The translations under genes were made by a program, and so were the position numbers. Of a stretch of DNA of 33,692 nt, positions 24,230 through 30,460 are shown in pieces. The stretch is from Cellulomonadaceae bacterium (lineage in GTDB: Bacteria; Actinomycetota; Actinomycetes; Actinomycetales; Cellulomonadaceae): the NCBI GenBank assembly GCA_031256435.1, contig JAIRQO010000049.1, positions 1 to 33,692 of the forward strand. Reading direction: 5' to 3'. The first letter of the stretch is position 1. Every line of letters starts with the position of its first letter. The notes under the pieces were generated by a model, which saw only the letters and a program-made list of their open reading frames with translations, was not told the origin of the DNA and searched no databases.

Positions 24230-25273
24230 ATGCGTACTTTGACACCCCTCCCACCGGGCGTTCGCAACCTCGCTCGGCGCCAAGAACAACTTATTACCAC
24301 TCAGCAATTGAGGAATCATGGCATTTCCTCCCGAGGCATCAACTCAAAGGTGACCCACGTGCAACTGACGCGCGTTGGGTGTGGAGTGTATGACCTTGAG
24401 GCAACTCCCCCTCAACACCGCAGTGCGGAATGGGCGCGACAGTGCCGCTGGCCCAACCCGTATGATGTCTACCAGCACCGGCGACGACGAGCCACGCTCG
24501 TCGCACTATTTGAACGAGGCCCCCATGCCGTGGCCGTGGGTCTCGGTGCCCTTGCGCTCCATGGCATCGCCGGTGTGCCGCTGGATTTCACTCCGTCCAT
24601 TGTGAACGAATTCAGAAGTGCCCGAAACGCCACTGACTCTTCACAAGTTCGACGATACCGTCATCTTCGCTCGGAAAGCCTCGCTGAGGGGATTCGATTA
24701 TCCCCACTCCCTGATGCCCTTGCGCAAGGTCTCCTCGAACTCTCGCAACAATCAGCGGGGAATCGGGACGCACTCGCAATTGCTGACTCTATTGCCCGAC
24801 GAAATGTCCTCACGGGCGACTTCGAGCGCGAGTTCGCTGAGCGCCTCAAGTGCCGCCGCGGCGCTCGCAATGTCCGGTGGATCTTTGGCTTGAGGGACCA
24901 ACGATCAGAATCGCCGGCCGAAAGTTGGGCACGGTACTCGTGCATCACGAGCCAGTGTCCTCCTGACCAACTTCAACTGACAATTGTCAACGCGGGTGGC
25001 GAGGTGGTGGCCCGCGTGGACATGGCCTGGCAGTTACCTGATGGCTCCCTCCTTCTCGTCGAGATTGACGGGGCCGAGGTCCACTCGGCGCCAGGAGCGG
25101 TGTATGCAGACCGAACTCGCCAAAACTCCCTTGTATCGGTTGGCAAGGTGCTGCGGTTCACGGGCGGCGACGCCTGGCACGGCCAGGTGGGACACGCAGT
25201 TGCCCGAGAGTTAAGCGGAACAGGATGGATTCCCGGCCTCAACCCCCTTCCGCAGGCGATCACCCTCCCTTGA
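24230..25273 (+). CDS. AbiEi-like HTH plus Vsr/DUF559-like endonuclease fusion
   Basis: 347 residues. Residues 15-60 form a winged-helix start of the AbiEi antitoxin type (QLITTQQLRNHGISSRGINS, ending RVGCGVYDL). The middle has HAVAVGLGALALHGIAGVPL, usual in this family. Residues 225-315 resemble Vsr/DUF559 nucleases: Glu231 in ESPAESWARY, Asp264 in ARVDMAW, Glu278-Ile-Asp280 in LLVEIDGAEVHS, then YADRTRQNSLVSVG and VLRFTGGD. Such proteins are common in Actinobacteria and their job is unknown; DNA binding and a nuclease fold are inferred. The ATG at 24230 is chosen; GTG at 24215 is an alternative, and the longer frame upstream runs through repeats. It is alone between two mirrored repeat arrays. 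Confidence 0.8.
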   Translation: MRTLTPLPPGVRNLARRQEQLITTQQLRNHGISSRGINSKVTHVQLTRVGCGVYDLEATPPQHRSAEWARQCRWPNPYDVYQHRRRRATLVALFERGPHAVAVGLGALALHGIAGVPLDFTPSIVNEFRSARNATDSSQVRRYRHLRSESLAEGIRLSPLPDALAQGLLELSQQSAGNRDALAIADSIARRNVLTGDFEREFAERLKCRRGARNVRWIFGLRDQRSESPAESWARYSCITSQCPPDQLQLTIVNAGGEVVARVDMAWQLPDGSLLLVEIDGAEVHSAPGAVYADRTRQNSLVSVGKVLRFTGGDAWHGQVGHAVARELSGTGWIPGLNPLPQAITLP

Positions 25274-25276
25274 CGT

Positions 25277-25562
25277 CCCTGGGTCCGGTTCAGGTGCAAC
25301 ATCAACACCCTGGGTCCGGTTGACTACCGGAAGTCCCACCCTGGGTCCGGTTCAGGTGCAACATCAACACCCTGGGTCCGATTGACATACCTAAAGAGGC
25401 TCATTGGGTAAGTTTTCCGGACCCAAGATCGAATCTGTGCACTTGATTCGGACCCAGGATGGAAGCCTAATCTCCCAAGTGCACCTCATCCGGACCCAGG
25501 ATCGTATCCGCGCACCCCAACCGGACCCAGGGCCACAGCAATGCACCTCATCCGGACCCAGG
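25277..25562. repeat. 31-bp-period mirrored array, right of the AbiEi/Vsr-like gene
   Basis: Forward cores CCTGGGTCCGG start at 25278, 25309, 25340 and 25371, each exactly 31 bp apart. The same linker as in the left array follows (CCTAAAGAGGCTCATTGGGT at 25390-25409). Inverted cores CCGGACCCAGG then have their CCCAGG part at 25422, 25453, 25495, 25526 and 25557 (spacing 31, 42, 31, 31). About 55 bp around the centre is shared with the left array. The array begins 4 bp past the stop codon and reaches nearly to the end of aspA. Confidence 0.92.
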
Positions 25563-25639
25563 ATGCGAGAAGAATACGGACTCAGGCTCACCCCAGGAGC
25601 CGTGCCCTTACCGGGACCGGGCAGACCCGGAGGTCCGCT

Positions 25640-27037
25640 TTACCGCGCGACGAGGGCGCTCAGGCTGAGGGCGGCGTCGAGTGCTTCGGCGGTCATCAGG
25701 CCGCGTCCCAGCACCACCTCGCGAACGGACTTGCCGGTGGCTGCACATTCCTTACCAATTTCGTCGCACACGGAGTGACCCAAGTAGGAGTTCAGGTAGG
25801 TCACCAGGCCAATCGACTCGCGCACGTACCGCTCGCAGGTGTCCTTATTGACAGTAATTCCGTCCACGCACTTGGTGCGCAGGGCATCGCACGCGGCGGC
25901 CAACAGGCTGATGGATTCAAACGTCACCTGGGCGATGACGGGTTCCATGGCGTTCAACTGCAACTGCCCGGCCTCGGCGGCCATGGTGACGCACAGGTCA
26001 TTGCCAATCACGTTGAAGGCCACCTGGCTCACCACTTCGGGGATGACCGGGTTCACCTTGGCGGGCATGATGGAGGAACCCGCCGCCAACTCGGGCAGGT
26101 TGATCTCGTTCAATCCGGCGCGCGGACCGGAGGACAGCAACCGCAGATCGCTGGCAATCTTGGACAGCTTCACGGCCAGACGTTTCAGCCCGGCGGAGGT
26201 GGACACGTAGGCCCCAGAATCGGACGTGGCTTCCACCAAATCCTGCGCCATCACCACGGGACGTCCCGTGACCTCCTGTAACCGCTCGGTCACCTTGGCC
26301 GAGAATCCGGGCGGCGCGTTGATGCCCGTACCAATGGCGGTGGCTCCCAGATTCACTTCCAACAGCAAGCCGGTCAGCATTTCCAAGTGCTTGCGTTCCT
26401 CGGCCATGAGCCCGGAGAACGCCTGAAACTCCTGGCCCACGGTCATGGGGACGGCGTCCTGCATCTCGGTGCGTCCCATTTTCAGGATGCTGGCAAACTC
26501 GGTGGCCTTGGCGGCAAAGGATTCTTGGAGTGGCTTCACGTGACGCTCAGCCAGTTCCTCCACGGAACGGTAGATGGCCAACCTCAACGCCGTGGGGTAG
26601 GCGTCATTGGTGGACTGGGACATGTTGACGTGATCGTTAGGGTGGATCACGTCGTAATCCCCTTTGGGTTTGCCCAAGTACTCCAACGCCAGGTTGGCAA
26701 TCACCTCGTTGGCGTTCATGTTCACCGAGGTGCCAGCGCCGCCTTGAAATACGTCGATAGGGAATTGATCGTCGTAATCACGGCTGGAAATGAGTTGGTT
26801 GCAGGCCCACACAATGGCGCCCGCTTTCTCGTCGGGCAATATCCCCAAATCATGATTAGCCAGCGCCGTGGCCTTCTTCACCTTAGCCAGGCCGGTCACC
26901 CAATACGGCGTGTCCCCAATGGTTTGGTTGGAGAACTGGTAGTTCTCCAGCGCGCGCAACGTGTGAATCCCCCAATACACGTGGGCGGGCACCTTGCGTT
27001 GTCCCAGGAGGTCCGTTTCCATGCGCGTGTGTGTCAT
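25640..27037 (-). CDS. aspA: Aspartate ammonia-lyase AspA
   Basis: This fumarase/aspartase-superfamily enzyme interconverts aspartate with fumarate and ammonia. Starting at the ATG at 27037 it has 465 residues and begins [22 protein letters not shown], close to the family norm of about 470; an ATG five codons later is possible. Key motifs are [56 protein letters not shown], and the signature loop [15 protein letters not shown] with the catalytic Ser. Aspartase (not fumarase or argininosuccinate lyase) is favoured by [12 protein letters not shown] and KCVDGITVN. There is no evident ribosome binding site. Its 3' end borders the right 31-bp array, which may end its transcript. Confidence 0.93.
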   Translation of the reverse strand: MTHTRMETDLLGQRKVPAHVYWGIHTLRALENYQFSNQTIGDTPYWVTGLAKVKKATALANHDLGILPDEKAGAIVWACNQLISSRDYDDQFPIDVFQGGAGTSVNMNANEVIANLALEYLGKPKGDYDVIHPNDHVNMSQSTNDAYPTALRLAIYRSVEELAERHVKPLQESFAAKATEFASILKMGRTEMQDAVPMTVGQEFQAFSGLMAEERKHLEMLTGLLLEVNLGATAIGTGINAPPGFSAKVTERLQEVTGRPVVMAQDLVEATSDSGAYVSTSAGLKRLAVKLSKIASDLRLLSSGPRAGLNEINLPELAAGSSIMPAKVNPVIPEVVSQVAFNVIGNDLCVTMAAEAGQLQLNAMEPVIAQVTFESISLLAAACDALRTKCVDGITVNKDTCERYVRESIGLVTYLNSYLGHSVCDEIGKECAATGKSVREVVLGRGLMTAEALDAALSLSALVAR

Positions 27038-27184
27038 GGCGGCACTGTACGTCAGGGGGATGAACTGAGTTTGGTTACACGCGGGGGGCACCTGGACGCG
27101 GACGCGCGGCTACTCATGTCCCACTAGTGGATCAACGCCAGCAGGGTGAAATTTCATATCACCCCCTCGGTTTACCATGAGCGC

Positions 27185-28396
27185 GTGATCAAATACTTGG
27201 GCTCCAAACGCACGTTGGTGCGCGTGCTGGGGGACATTGCCGAGGCGGCGGGGGCGCGCACGGCGGTGGATTTGTTCACGGGGACCACACGTGTGGCCCA
27301 GGAATTCAAGAAGCGCGGAATGGAGGTGACGGCCAGCGATATTGCCACCTATAGCGGGGTGCTTGCGGACTGCTATATCGCCACGGATGCACGGACGGTG
27401 GATGAGGCGGTGCTTGAGGATGCCTTGGCGGCGTTGGGCAGGTTGCCTGGGGCGCCCGGGTATTTCACGGAAACGTTTTGTCATCAGGCACGCTATTTTC
27501 ACCCGACGAATGGGGCGCGCATTGATGCGGTTCGTGATGCCATTGAGGATCGGTACGCGGGGACGGCGCTGTATCCCATACTCCTCACGTCACTGATGGA
27601 GGCGGCAGACCGGGTGGACTCCACCACGGGCGTGCAAATGGCGTACCTCAAACAGTGGGCACCGCGGGCGCTGAAGCCCCTGGAGTTGCGGCGGCCTGAA
27701 TTGCTGGCTGGGCCGGGCCACAGCATTGTGGGGGATGTGTTTGCCACGCTCGACGAATTGGCTGGGTTGGCCGGGGGGGCTGGGTTGGCCGGGGTGGCTG
27801 GGTTGGCCAGGGTGGCTGGGTTGGACGAATTGGCTGGGTTGGCTGGACTAGGTGGGTTGGACGAGACAGGCGGACTGGAGAAGTCCGCTGGGTTGCCGCC
27901 TGCGGACCTGGTGTATCTGGATCCGCCCTACAACCAGCACCGATACTTCACCAACTACCACATTTGGGAAACCCTGGTGCGCTGGGATGCGCCGGAACAC
28001 TACGGGATTGCCTGCAAGCGGGTGGACGCGCGGGACGCGGAGACCAAGTCCGTGTTCAACAAGAAGCGGGAAATGCCGGAGGCGCTGGGCAGAGTGCTGG
28101 AGCGGGTGAAGGCTGACCTCACGCCGGACCTTGCCGTGGTGTCCTACAACAACGAGGCGTGGATCACGGCGGACGAGATGACGGCCTTGTTGCGGGATGC
28201 CGGATTTGAGGACGTGCGGATGCTGGCCTTTGATTACAAGCGATACGTGGGCGCGCAGATTGGTATTCACAACCAGCAGGGACAGAAGGTGGGGCAGGTC
28301 AGCCACACCAGGAACTTGGAATACGTGTTTGTGGCCGGCGAGCGCCAAAGGGTGGAGGCCGCCGTGGCCGGCGTGAGTGGCGGGTTGGCACTCTAA
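27185..28396 (+). CDS. D12-class N6-adenine DNA methyltransferase with minisatellite insert
   Basis: The GTG at 27185 starts IKYLGSKRTLVRVLGDIAE, the canonical beginning of D12 (Dam-like) adenine methylases; another GTG at 27146 would add 13 residues. Motif I is DLFTGTTRVAQEF (residues 29-41), motif IV is YLDPPYN (244-250), and VVSYNNEAWIT follows. 403 residues. Residues 190-236 are a repetitive Gly/Leu/Ala block (LAGLAGGAGLAGVAGLARVA) encoded by a GGGTTGGCCGGGGTGGCT-type tandem repeat just before the catalytic DPPY strand. No restriction enzyme is adjacent, so it looks like a solitary methylase; the site is unknown. A 20-bp perfect palindrome follows 12 bp after the stop. Confidence 0.85.
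   Translation: MIKYLGSKRTLVRVLGDIAEAAGARTAVDLFTGTTRVAQEFKKRGMEVTASDIATYSGVLADCYIATDARTVDEAVLEDALAALGRLPGAPGYFTETFCHQARYFHPTNGARIDAVRDAIEDRYAGTALYPILLTSLMEAADRVDSTTGVQMAYLKQWAPRALKPLELRRPELLAGPGHSIVGDVFATLDELAGLAGGAGLAGVAGLARVAGLDELAGLAGLGGLDETGGLEKSAGLPPADLVYLDPPYNQHRYFTNYHIWETLVRWDAPEHYGIACKRVDARDAETKSVFNKKREMPEALGRVLERVKADLTPDLAVVSYNNEAWITADEMTALLRDAGFEDVRMLAFDYKRYVGAQIGIHNQQGQKVGQVSHTRNLEYVFVAGERQRVEAAVAGVSGGLAL
27752..27880. repeat. In-frame minisatellite in the methyltransferase gene
   Basis: Variants of GGGTTGGCCGGGGTGGCT, with the parent unit CTGGGTTGG, are arranged in multiples of three bases and include two GACGAATTGGCTGGGTTGG boxes. Length change by slippage would keep the frame, so the linker before DPPY may vary between strains. 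Confidence 0.7.
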
Positions 28397-28407
28397 GACC
28401 GTGAACG

Positions 28408-28427
28408 AAAAGTGTCATGACACTTTT
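28408..28427. terminator. 20-bp perfect palindrome after the methyltransferase gene
   Basis: AAAAGTGTCATGACACTTTT is a perfect palindrome starting 12 bp past the stop codon. With its A and T ends it could be a weak bidirectional terminator, or a binding site. It is the first of the repeat-like elements leading to the ATPase gene. Confidence 0.5.
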
Positions 28428-28440
28428 GATTCACCCAATC

Positions 28441-28529
28441 ATGTGCGTGTTTGTAACTCAACCATGTGGGCGTTTGCAACTCAATGACTTGCGTGTTTGC
28501 AACTCGTCCATGTGCTCGTTTGCCACGCG
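28441..28529. repeat. 23-bp tandem array, left of the DUF4143-type gene
   Basis: The core GCGTGTTTG(T/C)AACTC has its GCGTGTTTG-like part at 28445, 28468, 28491 and 28514, exactly 23 bp apart. The segments between cores read AACCATGTG, AATGACTTG and GTCCATGTG. The array at 30203-30294 has the same orientation and nearly the same segment order. Confidence 0.9.
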
Positions 28530-28567
28530 CGACAAACAGCCGGTTCAGGCCCACCGGCACCCGGGAG

Positions 28568-28655
28568 CACATCATTCGTCGGAAAAACGTGCAGAACTGC
28601 ACATTATTCGTTGGAAAAACGTGGGGACTCGCACATTATTCGTACCAATAATGTG
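28568..28655. repeat. Three 24-bp repeats with 8-bp spacers
   Basis: Units occupy 28568-28591, 28600-28623 and 28632-28655, a period of 32 bp. The consensus starts CACATTATTCG and ends ACGTG or ATGTG; units 1 and 2 share TCGGAAAAACGTG or TTGGAAAAACGTG. The spacers are CAGAACTG and GGGACTCG. Unit 3 is a perfect 9-bp hairpin, CACATTATT and AATAATGTG with loop CGTACC. Confidence 0.88.
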
Positions 28656-28743
28656 ATTCTGGCGAACTAGAGACGATGTTCGTGAGCTTGCAGTTGTATG
28701 CCGTTGGCACATTGGGCAGAGTGCTCGACGTGTGATGGTCGAG

Positions 28744-28776
28744 TGATCGTCCTCGCATCATGCTCGACGAGTGATG
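28744..28776. repeat. 33-bp element flanking the DUF4143-type gene, left copy
   Basis: It ends TCATGCTCGACGAGTGATG, whose centre CTCGACGAG is palindromic. It matches 30309-30341 at 30 of 33 positions, in the same orientation. Degenerate CTCGAC/GTGATGG boxes lie on both sides (28722-28791). Confidence 0.85.
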
Positions 28777-28914
28777 GATGGCGAGTGATGGTCTGGGGAT
28801 GAACCTGCGCCCTACAAGAACAGAGTGGCCGCCACTCACCCACGTTCAGGATGAAATGTCAAGGCACACCCATGACTGGCATCCGTCATGAGCGAAACCA
28901 GTCACGGGGACCTA

Positions 28915-30183
28915 TTACGGGCCCAAGCATCCAATGGGAATGACGTGAACGCCATCTCGTCGTAAATAGGCATACCGTCCGTGACTGACAATCACGGCAA
29001 GGAAAGCCGGTTGTCCGTGGCGGTCCGGGTCTACTTTCTTCACAAACCGCAACAAGGAATCTGCAGCACTGTCCACCGCAGATGGACTCACTTTCACCTC
29101 CACCGCTCCCCATAGGTTGTCCCGAACACTGACAATCGCGTCCACTTCGTGGCCACTGGAATCCCTCCAGGAGGATACGGTTGCCCTTAACGGTTGCGCG
29201 TAGATTCGCAGATCGCGCATGACGAGGGCCTCAAACTGGAAGCCGAGCACCTCAGGATCAGCAAGTAAGTCTGCAGACCCAGCCTTGAGCGCAGACATGG
29301 CCAGAGATGGATCCACAAAATATCTCACGGGTGACGTTCTTAGTGGAGTTCGTGAGCGTAAATGCGGACGCCAAGCAGGGGAATCCTCAATGAGCATGAG
29401 GCGCGTGAGCGCATCCAGGTAGTTATTCAACGTGGCTCCGGCAACGGGGCCTCCATCACCGCCCACATCTGCTTGGAGGCGCGAAGACTTCACCGCCTGG
29501 CCAGTGCCGCGTGCAAGCGACTCCAAGAGCCGGCGAATCCTCACCGGATCGCGGCGTGCACCCAACCGTTGAACGTCCACTTCCACGGCGTTGTCTACGT
29601 AACCATCCAGCCAGTCACGAGCATCTGCTTCGCCCACATCAATGAGATCAGGCCAGCCGCCAATGACAATCCGCTCCAGCACCTCGGAGAATCCCAGGAC
29701 ACCATCCCGTGCAGTTTGCCGTTCACCTTGAAAGAGTTCAGCTAAGGACACTTCACCTGAGGAGTGCCGCGATTCGAAAAGACTCATTGGCCTCATCCTC
29801 ACGGTTCCCATGCGTCCCGCGCCTGAATGGCGCCTCACTGTGAGTGCCGGGGTTGACGATCCTGTGAGAAGGAACTCCCCCTTCGTTCTTCTCTCGTCAA
29901 CCTTGTGACGGATGATATTCCAAATCTCCGGGGTTTCCTGCCACTCGTCAAAGAGGATCGGAGCCGGGGGCGAGAAAAGTGCATCCGGCTCATTGTCCAC
30001 CAGCGCCCTGGCTACCTTGTCTCGATCCATGCGGTAGATCGTTGCGGCAACTTGGCTGGCCGTCTCAGTCTTACCGCACGCCTTGGGGCCATCAACGAGG
30101 ACCGCCCCAAGAGCACGGCGCCGCCGGGCCAACTCGCCATCGGCAATACGGGGAAGATAGGCGGGCGAGGTTTCGGCACTCAT
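28915..30183 (-). CDS. DUF4143-type AAA ATPase with PD-(D/E)XK-like C-terminus
   Basis: 422 residues. The ATPase part has Walker A GPKACGKTE (residues 32-40), Walker B PILFDEWQ (75-82) and a sensor-like FLLTGSSTP (105-112). The middle has VLERIVIGGWPDL and a helical region with SRLQADVGG and TLNNYLDALTRLMLI, a winged-helix-like segment usual in this family. The C-terminal DUF4143 part has the nuclease-fold pattern: Glu318 in GFQFEALV, Asp348 in GHEVDAIV, and Glu362-Val-Lys364 in GAVEVKVS. The function of these ATPases is unknown. The ATG has no ribosome binding site but a TAACAT box ends 6 bases before it, so the mRNA may be leaderless. It stands alone between direct-repeat arrays of its own type. 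Confidence 0.85.
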   Translation of the reverse strand: MSAETSPAYLPRIADGELARRRRALGAVLVDGPKACGKTETASQVAATIYRMDRDKVARALVDNEPDALFSPPAPILFDEWQETPEIWNIIRHKVDERRTKGEFLLTGSSTPALTVRRHSGAGRMGTVRMRPMSLFESRHSSGEVSLAELFQGERQTARDGVLGFSEVLERIVIGGWPDLIDVGEADARDWLDGYVDNAVEVDVQRLGARRDPVRIRRLLESLARGTGQAVKSSRLQADVGGDGGPVAGATLNNYLDALTRLMLIEDSPAWRPHLRSRTPLRTSPVRYFVDPSLAMSALKAGSADLLADPEVLGFQFEALVMRDLRIYAQPLRATVSSWRDSSGHEVDAIVSVRDNLWGAVEVKVSPSAVDSAADSLLRFVKKVDPDRHGQPAFLAVIVSHGRYAYLRRDGVHVIPIGCLGP

Positions 30184-30202
30184 GTGGCGATGTTAGCAAA
30201 AG

Positions 30203-30294
30203 CAACTCAACCATGTGCGTGTTTGTAACTCTTTGACTTGCGTGTTTGTAACTCATCCATGTGCGTGTTTGTCACTCGGCCGTGTGAACGTTTG
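30203..30294. repeat. 23-bp tandem array, upstream of the DUF4143-type gene
   Basis: GCGTGTTTG-like cores lie at 30218, 30240, 30263 and 30286, preceded by the end of another unit (GCAACTCAACC). The segments between cores read AACCATGTG, TTTGACTTG, ATCCATGTG and GGCCGTGTG, in the same order and orientation as in the left array. The array begins about 20 bp upstream of the ATPase start, so it overlaps the promoter region of that gene. Confidence 0.9.
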
Positions 30295-30308
30295 TCATGC
30301 TCGATGAA

Positions 30309-30341
30309 TGATCGTCGTCGGTTCATGCTCGACGAGTGATG
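30309..30341. repeat. 33-bp element flanking the DUF4143-type gene, right copy
   Basis: It contains TCATGCTCGACGAGTGATG, identical over 19 bp to the left copy at 28758-28776, with 3 mismatches in the other 14 bp. A degenerate partner CATGCTCGATGAATGATCG precedes and overlaps it (30296-30314). Confidence 0.85.
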
Positions 30342-30356
30342 CTGCGGAAGTGACCC

Positions 30357-30385
30357 TTGTGAATTTCGTCACAGCGCTTTAGGAT
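30357..30385 (+). promoter_or_regulatory. Candidate promoter of the adhesin gene
   Basis: -35 TTGTGA (30357-30362) and -10 TAGGAT (30380-30385) have 17-bp spacing, each matching consensus at 4 of 6 positions. The start codon would lie about 70 bases downstream of the transcription start. Confidence 0.4.
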
Positions 30386-30460
30386 GGGATGAATGGCTCA
30401 ATGAGTGCGCCTTGGGGTGTGCCGTGTGCCTGCGCGCTGTACGTCAAGGGGAGAGCAAAG

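Larger units (their letters stand above)
28397..28914. other. Gene-free mosaic of short repeat types left of the ATPase gene
   Basis: 518 bp without a gene and less GC-rich than the rest. It holds, in order, a 20-bp palindrome (28408-28427), four 23-bp units (28441-28529), three 24-bp units with 8-bp spacers (28568-28655), and a GTGATGG/CTCGACGAG region with the 33-bp element (28744-28776). From 28792 to 28914 I see nothing definite. Small frames across it have no family features. Confidence 0.8.

Noticed and set aside
23851..25562. CRISPR array
   Set aside because: The 31-bp period arrays have spacers of only 8-9 bp, the units vary, the orientation flips at a centre, and no cas gene is present.
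28441..28529. CRISPR array or iteron origin of replication
   Set aside because: Units are 23 bp with only 5-6 variable bases. No replication initiator gene is present, and the gene between the arrays is a DUF4143-type ATPase, not a Rep protein.
28915..30183. Insertion-sequence transposase
   Set aside because: No DDE, tyrosine or serine recombinase motifs are seen; Walker A/B and DUF4143-type features identify an ATPase. No terminal inverted repeats or target duplications were found at gene edges.
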